The notes below the pieces were generated by a model. The model was not told where the DNA came from. It saw only the letters and a list, made by a program, of their open reading frames with translations, and made no database searches. Both the position numbers and the translations under genes were made by a program. Below, in pieces: positions 11,485 through 24,907 of a stretch of DNA of 64,000 nucleotides; position 1 is the stretch's first letter, and every line of letters starts with the position of its first letter. The DNA comes from Dryas octopetala (taxonomy: Eukaryota; Streptophyta; Magnoliopsida; Rosales; Rosaceae): assembly GCA_963921425.1 (NCBI GenBank), contig OY992839.1:7233409-7297408 (forward strand), in the 5' to 3' direction.

Positions 11485-14065
11485 AAGTCAACAATGAAAT
11501 TTCATTGCTATATCAAGCTAATGTTATGTTATGTTGTTTCTTGCTCTACCCTCTATATATGACTCTATGGTGAGCTTGTCATTTGGTCCTCTAGTTTAGA
11601 TTCAGATAAATTCTAAAATGATTCCATTATTTGCTTTTTAAACCCCATGAGAAGTTTTTGAAAGTAAACAATAGTGAGTATATAGGGGTTTAGAAAGTAA
11701 ATAGTGGGGTCCTTTTAGAATTTCGCTTAGATTCATTGTAGGCTTGCATTCTTTTGTAATTTAGCCCACTGAGCCTGAGGCCTCAGGGTGAATTGAATGT
11801 AGCTTTTGACCTAGGCCCAATGGGTAAGTTCTGCCTTGAAGGGCCTATGTGCATTGGAATTCGTACTCTATTTGTGTGGTAGGTTGAATTTATTCGAGTC
11901 TATTTATACTCCACCCTGAATTTAATAAGGTTGTCGACTTGACTTTTATCCCATTTATTAAGTCCACTTGAAATTATTAAAATGTGAACAGTGAAGTACC
12001 GCATAGTTTAGTATATTATCTATATTTTATATGGAAGAAAAGAAATATTTAGCATTGAGAAATTTTGAAAATTAACTTATTTTGGTTTTCATTAAATACT
12101 TATAAATTATAACCATTTTTAAAAAAATTTAAAATTTTGACTTTCAAAAAGTGCTCGAACTTTTCTGGAGTAATGCTTGAGGGAGCTCGAACACTATTTG
12201 AAGGTTAATTTTTTTTAATTCTTTTTAAAAAGTTAAAATTTTTAATTGACTTAAATTTGGATTTGTTTTTCTAAATTTCTCATTAGTATATTATGTTATT
12301 GAATGGCTAATTAATTCACTCATTCACGGAATCCCGTCTGATTCAATTTGGTATATAACAATAACGTAATATTACATATTAAGATTCATTTTGAATTTTA
12401 TTATTAAAATAAGTTTATTACAAGCTTCTTCTAATATATTTATTTATATTTTTATTATGAAACAACATAATTCATGTTGTGTTTTTCCTCCTCGAAACAA
12501 AATAAATTTGTACTCCATAAACTTTCTGCACTCTTTTTGGTAAGTGCATTAAAAATTGGAGTGTAACATGATAAAATATTAAAATGAGTGATATAGAAAG
12601 TCCAAGATCTTTTAGTAATTTAATCCAAGCGAAATCGAATTGTTATTCAAACGCTTACCAACACCAAACTAAAAAATAGAGAAATTATTCTGTGTAATTG
12701 ATACACCGTTATATGTTATAATCAATTCAATATGTCATAATATAGGTGAATATTATAAATATTATACTCTATTAATATAAATATACCATCTAATAATACT
12801 ATATACACATAAATTAATATTTTAATAGTTGTTACTAGATACTTCATGAGATCTCATGCTTGAATCTGAAGCATATCTTAAGATTTTTTTTATTTAATTT
12901 TTTATTGTTTTGCTTTCGTCTCCACTCTCCACCAACTCTCAGCTACTGAACTCAACTGAGCGGACCACATGGCCACAGCCTAGTGGCATAACATAATGGA
13001 TGACAAGTCAAAATCTAAATACTTTTCTTATGTACCAAATTTTATTCTTCACTAATTCCTAATTACTGATTTAGCAGTCAATCATCATTTAGTGTTTGGG
13101 AGGACAGAAAAGTGAGGGAAGAAAAAGGTGGGGAAAAAGGAAAAGAGAGGGGCAAATGTCATTTTTCTATATGTGGGAAGTGGGAGATAATGACAGAAGA
13201 AGGGTGAGACTAGATTATTGGTAAGAAAAAAAAAGGTGTTAGTCTTTGATTTTTCTTCTCTCTTTTGTTTACCCCAAAAAAGGTGGAGGATGAGACTTTG
13301 AATAAATCTCAAATCCCAACTAATTTTTTTATTGGAGAACTTTTATCTCCATTAGAATACTACTTGCAAAAGGACAATTGACCCAAAAAACAAAAAAAAA
13401 AAGCTAAAGAAGAGTTCAATTTCCACTTCCCCTTCCTATTTTAATCAAGTCCATTGTATTTGTTATCAACTAATTTGTAATTTAATAGTATTTCTCTTAT
13501 AATGTTAGAAAATATTTCAAGTTTGAATCTATTTTTTTAAGATTAGAAAAAAACTTCTAGTATGTTGATTCATAAATTTTGCACAAATAGTTTATGCAAG
13601 TACAACTAAAATTTGATGTGGAACTTTAGTTGTGAAATTGTGTGGAGTGAATGCTGATCGATTAACATAGGAAAAATTCGATCAACACATGAAAATTTTA
13701 ATTTTTTTCTAGCCGAATGAATCAAAATGGGGATTTCATATTTTCGGTGTGGTTTTTGATCCTGTTATTGCGTTGAATTGTTGTATTAGAGATTAACTTT
13801 CTAGTTTTGGAAAAATTCAAATTTTAAAAATTAAACCCTAAATAGTAAATGATTGCTAATTGATCTAAGTTCTAACTTATTTAAAAAAAAAATTTTAAAA
13901 GTATACAACTAAATTCATCTATATTGAATAAGATATTTAGTTTCATCACCTTCATCATAATCTTCGAGAGGGTGACTTTCAAATGAATTGGTAACTATGT
14001 CTTCTTCTCCGTGCCTTGTACATGAACCAAATCATTAGCAACCAAATTGTTAAAATAAATTACTG
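11485..14065. other. AT-rich intergenic DNA with transposon relics
   Basis: About 2.6 kb with no gene. The sequence near 12681 (gagaaattattctgtgtaa) is repeated near 39,079, where a similar AT-rich tail follows, so both are probably relics of one transposon family. The 75-codon minus-strand ORF at 13085-13312 is poly-F/K low complexity and not supported. Confidence 0.4.
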
Positions 14066-14073
14066 AATCTATC

Positions 14074-14973
14074 CAGTGTCGGCCTTGAAGGGGGGCACTG
14101 AGTGCGATCGCCTAGGGCCCACCTTCATAGGGGCCCCACAAATGTTTATATTATGTATATATTAATATATATGTATATATATATATATTAAAAAAAATAG
14201 TTGTTGAGTTTATTTATAATGTTTTCGCTGCAATTAGGCTCTTTTACTTATTGTATCAAAGCTGTAATTATCTAGTTTATTTCTTTAGGCTTAGGCCCCC
14301 CCCCCCTCTTATACCAAAAAAAAAAAAAAAAACTAGGCCCTTCTAAGATATAAAGTTTGGGTTTTGCAACCTATTTTTCTTTGATTATTAGTTGAAAGTC
14401 ACATTTTTATTTTTTTTTTATTTCCTTAATTTGTGTTTGGCCAACTTGCTTCATTTTTTTTTTTTGGCTTCTCCGTGAATCACAAGAGAAGCAAGCTAAT
14501 ATCCTCATCTGCATGGCAGTGGGTCCTTTTTGCCCTTGGGTTTACACATTTTTTTTTTTTTATCAAAAGTACATGTTTTCTTTCTGGAAAGTTGGATTCA
14601 GAGAACATGTTTGCTTTGAATTGGCAGAGACAGATCTTTGCCTATTCATATAGTCTTGTGGAAAACTGGTTTTTTTTTTTTTGGTTTACACAGGCTCTTT
14701 CAATTTGAAAGAAATTAGAGAGGTCTTATTGAGGCAAAAAGGTAATCAATGTTTGTGTGTTTTTCCATTTTAATTTTTCTCTTATATTCCTATAAATTAT
14801 TATTTTTTTAATTATTTTCTTGACGTTCGATCAAAAATTTTCTAATTAATTTCTTGATGTGATTGAAAATTTCCTAATAGATTTATTGTCAATTGTGAAT
14901 TATTTTGCAAAAATTTTTATTAAGGGCCCAATTTAGATTTCGCACCTAACCTTCCAAAAGTCAGGCCGGCCTG
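14074..14973. mobile_element. Non-autonomous hAT-type element (8-bp TSD)
   Basis: A 900-bp element whose ends are imperfect inverted repeats: cagtgtcggccttga on the left and tcaggccggcctg on the right. A perfect 8-bp direct repeat, aatctatc, flanks it at 14066-14073 and 14974-14981. An eight-base duplication and CAG...CTG ends are typical of hAT elements. The interior is AT-rich with poly-A, poly-C and (TA)n tracts and no transposase, so it depends on a partner. A 91-codon ORF (14433-14708) is phenylalanine-rich noise. Confidence 0.8.
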
Positions 14974-15407
14974 AATCTATCATATAATTGGAGAACGAAT
15001 ATTAGAAGAATCCAGCTAAAATTAGAAATTTTGAATATGGATTAATGAATCTAGCATAATTGGAGTATGAATGTTAGGAGGATAGTTTGATTGTTTGATT
15101 TTTTATTTTTGGTCTGAATTTGATTGTTTTATAATTTTATTTGACCAATTTATTTCCAAACAGCTCAGGTTCAGATTCAGAGCATAGCCAAACCAAGCTT
15201 GTTGGAGAATGGACTTATCCATCCCCCACTCTCACTCCACACTCCGTACGCACACGCTCTCCTACTCCTCCTCGAATTTCCCGCCTAATAAACAGCGCGT
15301 GAAAATTCCCGGCTGTCTCAAACGTTACATGTTTACCTGACTCCCGAGGGCTGACCTCACTCACCAACTCAGATTTGTTTCTCACTCTCCCACCAAACCC
15401 ACCCAAC

Positions 15408-15414
15408 TATAAAA
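15408..15414 (+). promoter_or_regulatory. TATA box of the PGDH gene
   Basis: tataaaa lies 79 bases before the ATG, in a CT-rich leader. Position and sequence fit a plant core promoter and no competing TATA lies nearer the start. The transcript start was not verified. Confidence 0.5.
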
Positions 15415-15492
15415 CAATATAAACTCAACCTATACATACACACATACATACACCACCGCCACCACCAACCATCCATACAACCGCCGCCAGAC

Positions 15493-18003
15493 ATGGCTAC
15501 GTCAGCTTCCCAAACCCTCCGAACTCCATTCCTCCGAACTCCGTCATCCCTCTCTCTCTCCTCCAAGCTCCCTCTCTCCCCTTCCCTCTCCTCCCTCTCT
15601 CTCCACTCGCGCCGCCGCCCCGCTCCACCGCGCCTAGTGGTGGTTCTCTCGGCGGCGCGGCTAGACGCCAAGCCGACCGTTTTAGTGGCCGAGAAGCTCG
15701 GTGAGGCCGGGCTGAACCTTCTGAAGGAGTTCGCCAACGTGGACTGCTCCTACAACCTGAGCCCCGAGGAGCTCTGCACGAAGATCTCGCTCTGCGACGC
15801 GCTGATCGTGCGGAGCGGGACCAAGGTCAGCCGCGAGGTGTTCGAGTCCTCCGGCGGCCGGTTGAAGGTGGTTGGGCGCGCCGGCGTCGGCATCGATAAT
15901 GTGGATCTGGGCGCGGCGACCGAGTTCGGGTGCTTGGTGGTGAATGCTCCGACGGCGAACACTGTCGCGGCGGCTGAGCATGGGATTGCGCTCCTGACCG
16001 CCATGGCTCGCAACGTTGCTCAGGCCGATGCCTCTGTGAAAGCAGGTGAGTAGTAGTTCTTTTGTCGAAACTGTGATTGATGCATTTCGTCGAACATGTT
16101 GTGTTCAATTTTGGTTTTTGGTGGTGACTGCAGGGAAGTGGGAGCGAAACAAGTATGTGGGTGTTTCCCTTGTGGGGAAAACTCTTGCTGTGATGGGGTT
16201 TGGGAAAGTTGGATCTGAAGTGGCTCGGCGAGCCAAGGGGCTTGGCATGCATGTGATTGCGCACGACCCATATGCCCCGGCGGATCGTGCCCGTGCAATC
16301 GGTGTCGAGCTTGTGAGCTTTGATGAAGCTCTGGCTTCTGCAGACTTCATCTCTTTGCACATGCCTCTCACTGCCGCCACTTCCAAGGTTCTCAACGACG
16401 ACACTTTCGCAAAGATGAAGAAAGGAGTTCGAATTGTGAATGTTGCTCGCGGGGGAGTCATTGATGAGGATGCACTTGTCAGGGCACTCGATGCTGGAAT
16501 CGTTGCTCAGGTTTATACCCTTGTGATGTTGAAACTACTTAGGCATGTTTTATTGGGTAGAATAGTTTGTATTAGTAATGTTAATGTCATCTTGCTTTTT
16601 TGTCTAGGCTGCTCTTGATGTGTTCACTGTGGAGCCACCGCCACAAGGCAACCAGTTGGTCTTGCATGAGAGAGTTACTGCCACTCCTCACCTTGGTGCC
16701 AGTACTACGGAAGCACAGGTAGCCTTTGCTGCTTTGAATTCATCTTTTAGTTCAAAGTTTTTCTTCTCATCCTTTTGAGCATATATATAATCTTTGGATT
16801 TTGATGTGCAGGAAGGCGTGGCTGTTGAAATTGCTGAAGCTGTTGTTGGAGCCTTAAAAGGGGAGCTTGCTGCCACTGCAGTCAATGCACCAATGGTTCC
16901 TGCTGAGGTATAACTATATTTCTCTAAGATATAGTCTCTTTAATTCTTAGTGGTTTTTTGTTATACTAGTCATAAGCAGGGTTCTAACAAATGTCTGAGT
17001 GATTTTTTGTTCGGCCTCTGGACAAGTTACTATGGAGTTGGTTAGGTTAAAATGTTATTCTTTATCTCTAGAGCAACTAGTTTATCATTTGAGTGTATGA
17101 ATTTTTCAAGTTTTAGTTACGACATCCAAAATCTTGACAAGTTCTTAGGAGTTTGGCAAAGAAGAGGTGTGGGGGGTTTGTCCTACTCTCTCGAAAGTTA
17201 ACACTTAACACTTAAACACTTCAAATTTCAATTATTATTCTTATAAATTTTGTGTAGAATAATCTCAAGATTAGATTCTTCAGGCTGTTGCAAGCGTTTA
17301 TGATTTTCTTTTTTGCCATTCCTGATTGTAGGTTTTGGCGGAATTGAAACCTTATGTTGAACTTGCTGAGAAACTTGGGAGACTGGCTGTCCAGTTAGTG
17401 GCAGGAGGTAGTGGCGTGAAAAACGTAAAAGTTTCATATGCTTCAGCTAGAGCTCCTGATGACCTTGACACCAGGCTGCTTCGAGCCATGATTACTAAAG
17501 GTGTCATTGAGCCCATATCTAGTGTTTTCGTGAATCTGGTTAATGCTGATTTCACTGCTAAACAGAGAGGACTTCGGATAACAGAAGAGCGAACCGTTCT
17601 AGATGGTTCACCTGAGAATCCACTTGATTCTATCCAAGTTCAGATTGCCAACGTGGAATCCAAATTTGCTAGTGCCATATCAGAGACTGGAGAGATAAAG
17701 GTGGAGGGTCGAGTTAAGGATGGGATTCCTCACTTGACGAAGGTTGGATCTTTTGAAGTTGATGTGACCTTGGAAGGTAGCATTATACTTTGCAGACAGG
17801 TTGATCAGCCGGGTATGATAGGAACGGTTGGAAGCATTTTAGGAGAGGAGAATGTGAACGTCAGTTTCATGAGCGTCGGAAGGATTGCCCCACGAAAGCA
17901 GGCTGTGATGGCAATTGGGGTCGATGATCAACCCAGCAAGGAATCTTTGAAAAAGATTGGGGATGTTCCAGCCATTGAAGAGTTTGTTTTCCTCAAGTTG
18001 TAG
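15493..18003 (+). CDS. PGDH1: Plastid D-3-phosphoglycerate dehydrogenase
   Basis: First enzyme of the phosphorylated serine pathway: 3-phosphoglycerate plus NAD+ to 3-phosphohydroxypyruvate, in plastids. Five exons (15493-16045, 16134-16510, 16608-16718, 16812-16907, 17332-18003) encode 602 residues, the usual plant length. Residues 1 to about 55 are a Ser/Arg/Pro-rich transit peptide. The nucleotide-binding GFGKVG is at 206-211. The catalytic Arg is 290 (NVARGG), Glu is 319 (FTVEPP) and His is 338 (TPHLGAS). An allosteric substrate-binding domain follows and an ACT domain occupies about 526-602 ([11 protein letters not shown]), the fold that binds serine in regulated forms. All key residues are present. 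The Arabidopsis counterpart in this neighbourhood is At4g34200 (PGDH1/EDA9), from memory; the paralogues are similar, so the symbol rests partly on context. Confidence 0.96.
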
Positions 18004-18673
18004 TGAGACATTATATTCATATGAGCTTTTTTGTCTCCTGCTTTTTCTTCTTTCTGGGTGGCATTGCTACATTTTACTGCCCGATTTTGTGGTAGATTTA
18101 GGGTGAGGGATGAAGAATAATTCAGTTTGCGATGAAGAGGTTGTACTTTATTGAGTTGCTATTGTCTCCTAAGTTCTAGTTTCCTTTTTACTCTGCCATG
18201 TTTAGATGGATCACCCGGTGATCATTGCTTCTGTATTCCTTGCAACGATCAGTTTCAAAAGTGAATTATAACAATTGGCAGTGTTTGAGAGTATGATTGC
18301 CTCTTTTAAGAATGAGTTTCTTTTTTCTTTGCTAGGGGAAAAATTTCATCCTTTATGCCTGCTGGAAATCATGTATCCTTTGACGTGTGTTTAGGCAGAC
18401 TAAAAATTGGTACAAAATTTCATCCCAATTGTTCCAATACAAAATATGTATGGGATAAAAACACTTTCACATTTCTCACTGAACTCATCATAACATGAAT
18501 CTTATTTAAGTTTACTAAACTATATATATTTTCTTGAGAGAACCATTGTTATTGTTCATTCACCATTCACAATCTTCAGTAAATGAATCTAATGTGAATA
18601 AAACTTGTGTCGAAGTATAGACTGCCTGATCTGCCTCATCTGATGGCAGTGAATCCAAGCTTGAACTCTTTAA
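18004..18673. other. Convergent intergenic region between PGDH and NHD1
   Basis: Two convergent 3' ends share about 670 bases. The sequence is AT-rich 3' UTR and spacer without recognisable repeats or ORFs of note. Confidence 0.5.
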
Positions 18674-21600
18674 TCATGAACCAGAAAGGAAAGGAACCTG
18701 AGCTACTGTTGTCGGTAAGGAGATGTTGAGGTTTTGCAATGCTAAATAGGCAGCAATACCAGCAGCATAACCCGCAAAAGCAAAACCACTCACCTGCACA
18801 AAGGAGAATGAATTTTTTTTACCAACACCATAAAGAAAAGTGAAACTTCGATATTCATAATATTCATCTTAAGAAGTTATACAACACCAGTCAATACCTT
18901 CCGCAAATACCAGAAGAAGTCCACCTTTTCCATCCCCATAAAAGCAACTCCAGCGGCAGAACCAATAACTAACATGGACCCACCAGTACCAGCACAATAT
19001 GCAACCAGCTGCCAAAACTCAGAATCCTGGGGAAAGGAGGAGAGATCGTACATCCCCATGGTTGCAGCAACCAGTGGAACATTGTCTATAATTGCTGATA
19101 CAACTCCTATTGAACTTGCAATCAGCTCAACATTAGCAATGTGAGAATCCAGGTAATTTGCCAATTCCCGAAGAATTCCAGCTGCCTCCAGGCTAGAGTA
19201 CAAAAATTCAGAAAGTTAAAATGCAGAAACTGAAACTAATAACCCCTGAAGCAACTTTTAAAAGAAGCATTGGACAACTTTTGCTTAGTGTACATAAAAA
19301 TCATGAGTGGCTGTCTATCATATATTTGCAAAATCAAGCTTACATGCCACGCAATATGATGCATTGACTTGAAAGTTACTTGACTGCTTAATTATATGAC
19401 GATCATTTCTATGATCAGAAGAAAAAAAGATTGTTGGCTACAGTGTTTATCTATTCACCTGCTGACAGACAATAGGATTCCGAGGAAGAAGAGTGCTCCT
19501 TGAGTGTCAATCCGTGACAGAGCCTGTGGTACTTTTAACTTTTGTCCTTCCGGTTCACCATAATGGATAGCATCAGTCAGAATCCAAAGGACTCCAAGTC
19601 CCAGTAGGATACCCATGTAAGGAGGCAAACCAGTCAGGGCCTTGAACACTGGAACAAAAATCAAAGCTCCAATGCCTACAGAGAAAACAAGCTTTCCCCG
19701 GGGAGCCATCTGTTCAGATGCTATAAAATTGGAAGAGTCTGATTCTTTCCCATTTACTTCACTGAATGGAAGAAAAACTCATATCATTCATCTATAAACC
19801 ATTGAGTTTAAACCTAACCTTCCAATCTCAATTCCCTGTCTTTGTTTTGACAATGCAAAAGAAGTACCTAGTCAGGGACAAAAGTGCCAGTGGAACAACA
19901 AGAGAAACAGCTGAAGGTATTGCCAAGCTCTGTAAGCAAGAATATGTTCATTTTATGTCAAAAGATTGGAAAAATTCCTTCAAGGATGATTTTTACATAG
20001 ACAGTGTCTGAAATCTGAACATCAAACTTATCACACACGACCATAAACTATATGGAGATGCTTATTTCAAGTGGTTTGGAAACCTGGCATTAGGAAGGCA
20101 AAACTAGGGAGTTTTAATCTCAGAGACAATATCAATTTCAGAATTTTCTCTTTGGCTCGACTTTTTCCAATTCTATATTACTGAATTGACTCAAATTTAA
20201 GGTCTAAGTTTAAATGCTACATCTCTATTATGATAAACCCCAATACATACTTTACAAAGAGATTCCCATTTTGATTTACTAATATGTATGATGTGTATGT
20301 GTGTGTGTGCTTCTGTGCTCCACACAGATGATTACAAAAAAAACAATATTATACAACATTTTATCCTACATTTTTGCCACATAGAAGAGGGGTTATACTA
20401 TATCCAGTTTATTTAATTACATCACCTGCTAAAGCAATCAGGTCATCAAAATTGCATAGTATTACACTAATAAAATAAATTATATATTGTCACTTTGATC
20501 TATCATTCAGTTGTTACAGAGTTGCAGTTCAACCTTCCAAGTTTAGCATCGAACTAATATGCAGCATAAGCTGTGTTCCTAGACAATGCCATGATTGGTT
20601 GTGTACAAGCGCATTTTTTATATTAGGCAGTACATCAAAATGGATCAAGCATAAATCCCTAGTCAACAGATAATAGGACAAAGTAAAAATGAAAAAGGAA
20701 AAAAAAGAAAAGCAAATATGATATATGAAATAAGTTTGTCGGAATGAAGAAAAAGACCTTCATTGTCTGCAATGTGGATATCTGACCATGTATCCACAGC
20801 ATAGTAGTGGTAACATCACCAATAGGAGTCCATGCACCACCAGCATTTGCTGCTATGACAACAACAGCTCCTAAAAGCCTGTCAACAATATCCAAATCTG
20901 TAAATGAAGCAGCAAATCATGTATCCATTTGGGCTCCATTCTTGCACAAGAAATAGGGCACAACTTCATAAAAGACCCAGTGAGATATGCAGATGCTAAA
21001 GTGGTGATTAAAGAGATACCAAATATAAGAAAGAATTTGGAACGCAAGCCTTGCCATTAAGAGTATCCAGCAATGAAAACTAAAACTATTCACTCTTCAT
21101 GTGCATGTCCAAAGTGAATTTTAAAGAGAATCCTAGAAAAGAAATTACATCTGGAACGGTTTATATACTATCCATCTCTAAATTGATTTCATAAGTAACA
21201 TCGGCAGAAAGAGGTAAATGCCCACTACTAACATCACATTGGATGATATATGCCATATAAATTTGGTATTTTTGTAAACTTTGGAAATTAAATAAAAAAA
21301 TTGGAAACCAGTATCAAGAAATGCTCAAAAAGATCATTAATTACAAGAGATGGGAGATGGTCAGCACATACTTGCGAAATTCTGAGGGAGGCACTAGTTT
21401 TCGCAATAAAGAAACCATGACGATGGTAGATGTCAGGTTGTCAAGAATTGAACTAAGAAAAAAAGTCACAAAACCAACCTGCAAGTTCAGCAATTACTTG
21501 TTATATGAAAATGATTGATACAGAAAAGCTAATAAGTATAAGTTGGGGTTTGGTCATGGTTGTTATTTAAAAAGCTTATATCTTTGGAACATAGCAACCA

Positions 21601-23203
21601 AACAAATTTCTAATTACACAGGACTGCAATATGGTATGTTCCAGAAAGTTGATTGAATATTCATGAATGAGTCTAATAGAATAAGTACAAATACCAAATG
21701 TCTGATAGGAAGAGCATACATCAACACGAGAGCATAAGCAAAGAACTCACCACCCAAAGGAGTGTCCTTGGCTTTCGAGTGGTTATATTGTCTGTAACCA
21801 GCTTAAATCCTTGATGAGCATCGACTATCTCGACGATTGTCATTGCACCAAGCAAGAAAAACACTATTTCACTAACTTCAGCAGATGCATGTTGTAACTC
21901 TGAAACAGCTATATCAGTTGAAGGAGCCTACAAAAAAATCACACTTAGTTGTAGGAGAAGGAACTGTGCACAAGATATTACAAAATTAGGTGGTAATTTC
22001 AAGTACTAAATATAAATCGTACCCCAATACTTCTCACTACCCACAAGCTCACAGCCATTAACAAACCTACTCCACTTTTGTTGAAGGCCAAAGATTCTTC
22101 AAATATGATGCCAACATATCCTATTCCAAATATCAATGCCATGGCAACATCCTGTATCAAGAGTTGGTCATATCAACCTAATGTTGAAATACAGCATCCT
22201 TTTTATATGTGTTCAATTTTCTGCTCAAAAAGCACTTCAAGAATCATGAGAAAAGGCACAATAAAAATGAGGCTGCAAAATAAGTACCTGATTGGCCGCA
22301 ACCCAGGAGTGATTAATTGCCACTGCCCCTGTTGCAGCTGCTGCAAGTACTGCAATAGCTTTCAGCAAATCAGTCTTTGGACGGTAACTGGCCTCAAAAT
22401 CACGTGAGCTTGTTTCGTCAACCGAACATAAAGGATCACATGATCCAGAACTTGAGGTCAACTCCTGATAATATATGCTAAAGGGTGATCCATAAATTGT
22501 GAATACCAGCAACAAACAATGGCAAGCTGCCACATTAATTGAAAATTGAAATCTCTTCATGTGATTAGTGATGTTCCAAAAGTTCCAAGATTTTAGTTTA
22601 CATTGGCAGCAACTAATACGCAATCGAAAGGAAAACCATGCCTTGTCCCATTAGGCCATTCCACTCCCATGAACTAACTAAATGTGGACATTTCAAATAC
22701 CAATATCCATGGATTAACAAATTTTTAATTTAGAAAAAAGGGACTCAAAATCTCAACAAATGGATCAAAAAGACTATCAGAGTTGACTAAATTTCACAAA
22801 TTTAGCTTAGTAAATTGAACTTTCGCAAACTACCCAGTTCCAGTCACACAGACAGCCAAAATTAATCAACCAGATTTCGAAACTAGTAAAACTAGCAAGT
22901 GGGTACTATTAAAAATCGAAGCTTTTGTCAAAGAAGAACCTGTAACTGTTTCTCGGAGTTGGATTGAGCTTCCTGCTGCTGAGCCGAAGAAGAAGATGAA
23001 GAGCTTGAGCCTCTGGCTTTGTCTTCAGCTCTGGTCAGCACATTGCCAAGCAATCTCGAGCCTCGAATTCCACGCAAGGACGAGCCAAAGCAAGGCTGAG
23101 AAGGAGCTGAGATTTGGGTCTGAGAGATAAAGGGCAGTGAGCGTTTCTTGAAACGGTGGTGGTGGCATGGGGGTAAGTGGGCCCCAATTGAGAGGGAAGC
23201 CAT
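18674..23203 (-). CDS. NHD1: Plastid Na+/H+ antiporter, NhaD type (NHD1-like)
   Basis: Exchanges Na+ for H+ across the plastid envelope. Ten coding exons on the minus strand (23203-22940, 22464-22288, 22151-22023, 21927-21751, 21478-21372, 20878-20758, 19929-19868, 19761-19459, 19192-18898, 18793-18674) encode 584 residues, close to the family length. Residues 1 to about 85 are a Ser-rich transit peptide. Many hydrophobic helices follow, with family blocks FLSSILDNLTST, ANAGGAWTPIGDVTTTMLW, LSRIDTQGALFFLG and IIDNVPLVAATMGMY; the buried Asp residues of DNLTS and DNVPL are candidates for ion binding. Exon 6 starts at 20878 because only that acceptor keeps frame. Exon 7 is a 62-base microexon-like piece. 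The Arabidopsis homologue is At3g19490, from memory, which is not part of the chromosome 4 block, so this gene is an insertion into or a loss from that neighbourhood. Confidence 0.94.
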
Positions 23204-24426
23204 TGGAGGTAGAGTTGAAGAAGAAAAGGGTGAGAGTCAGAGTGGGTTTGGATCAGTGTACAGCTTCTAGCTTGTGGTGTGTTTCAGCAAGTTGCATGGA
23301 AATGAAATGAAGATTATTCACAGGGGCATGACATAAGAGACTGGAAGAGGGGTGTGGAAGGAGTGGAAATAGTCTTTGTTGTCCGCTGATCAAATAATAT
23401 TATCATCATCGGAAACTGGAACGAGTTTTGGCCCTACTCGATCGCCTACCGTCGTCTTTAAACCTCTCTAATAAGCTTTTTGAGCTTTTATTAATCATAA
23501 TTTCTGTAAAATAAAACACCTTTTGGCTTTTACATGTTCTCATTGTATAAATATATTTTGAAGAACTGCTAATTATTTTCTCTTTTCTGCCTTTTCATTC
23601 TACTTTTTATTAGGTATGCAAGTTAATTACATAATTGGAACGATTGATTTTCTAAATCACTTTTTAAATATTATTTTTATAAAAAAATCATCTTACTATA
23701 TCAAATAAATAGAAATTAAAAAAATCATCTATTTATTTGATAATACTTATATGAAGTTAATTATTGCAGAAATGATCTTAAAGAATAATTTAAAAAATAA
23801 ATAGTTTCAATCATTAGACTACATTATTTAATAGACACGAAAAAAGATAGTGTATAAATAAAAAGATAACTAGCATTTCTCAAATATTTTTTCACAAAAT
23901 TTTGTAGTTAATTTTAAAATAGTTCATTGTAAACTTTACAATGATAAAATATCCATGTTTTTAATTTATTTCATTTCGGTTTAATTTTTAGTAGACCATA
24001 CACAAAATAGTTAAGCTATCCAAATAATGAACAACCTAAACCATTTTTAAGTGTATGGTTGCATGTGCTCTTATAGTTAATCAGTGACTAACGATTACAG
24101 AGTGTTCATAAGTAGGTGAGATTTTCTTAACATTCATTTGAGAAGAAATTCAAACTTGAAATAGTTCTAAAATTGTGTAGAAAATATCACTAAATTAATA
24201 ATTATTTGATAATGAAATTATTAATTTGAATGAACTAAAATCTTTAGCGAATTAAATGTGAGAGCTAAAATTCTGAAATAATGATTGTATGAATGAAAAT
24301 AAATTGAGATATCCTTACAAGAAAATGTAATATAACAAATATACTTTTATATAAATGATAAATCATGGTAATTATACAATAATTGTTTGTAAATGTTGGT
24401 TAAAAAATCACTACTCATTTTCATAA
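23204..24426. other. Upstream region of NHD1 and AT-rich spacer
   Basis: The first 250 bases probably hold the NHD1 promoter and leader on the minus strand. The rest is very AT-rich and includes the imperfect MITE listed separately. No gene was found. Confidence 0.4.
23560..23881. mobile_element. Degenerate MITE with long imperfect TIRs
   Basis: The left arm (from gaagaactgctaattattttc) aligns with the reverse complement of the right arm (ending gataactagcatttctc) over roughly 90 bases with frequent mismatches. The AT-rich flanks do not give a clear target duplication, so the superfamily is not assigned. Confidence 0.5.
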
Positions 24427-24663
24427 CAGTAATGCTAGATATCCCACACTTTTATACCATAATTTTATACCACCTTATGTGGCAACTTACAGATCTAAGA
24501 CACTGCGACTTTGGCTATGGCGAATGAGACCTTGATGGGTTTGGGTCTTCTGTTGTGTTGGGGTTAGCTCTTATTTTGGGGGTTTGCGTTCTTGTTTTTG
24601 TGTTTTTTTTTTATTTATTTTGGTCTTGTGGTCATGGTGGTAGTGGTGATGGAGTTAACTCAG

Positions 24664-24907
24664 TATACTTGAAATTGAGAACTTGAATGGGAAAGAGGAT
24701 GCCCAAGTGGGTTTGGAGTCTTCTTTGATTTTGAAGAGAGATGGGGTCGAGCTACCCAACCTTACAGTGAAGGAAAAGAAGGAACTTGTGTCCTATGCTC
24801 ACAGCTTGGGGAAGAAGCTCAAGTCCCAATTGGTGGGCAAGTCTGGTGTTACTCCCAATGTTGCAGCTTCTTTTATAGAGAACCTTGAGTCCAACGAGCT
24901 TCTCAAG
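24664..24907 (+). pseudogene. Captured exon of a CRM (CRS1/YhbY) domain gene
   Basis: An 81-codon open segment is bounded by an acceptor (actcag) and a donor (aag followed by gtattt). It encodes LTVKEKKELVSYAHSLGKK and then KSGVTPNVAASFIENLESNE, which I recognise as the start of a CRM domain, the RNA-binding fold of plastid and mitochondrial intron-splicing factors. The second half of the domain, with the conserved glycine loop and the strands that complete it, does not follow, and no ATG opens the frame. It is therefore a gene fragment, presumably carried by the surrounding repeat, and cannot make a functional splicing factor. Confidence 0.7.

Noticed and set aside
15369-15981. Antisense ORFs over PGDH exon 1
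   Set aside because: Arg/Ala-rich shadows of the GC-rich transit-peptide and catalytic exon, with no domain of their own.
20659-20895. Exon 6 of NHD1 extending to 20895
   Set aside because: The longer open stretch breaks phase with exon 5. The acceptor at 20879 gives the family sequence RKLLGAVVV and keeps frame to the stop.
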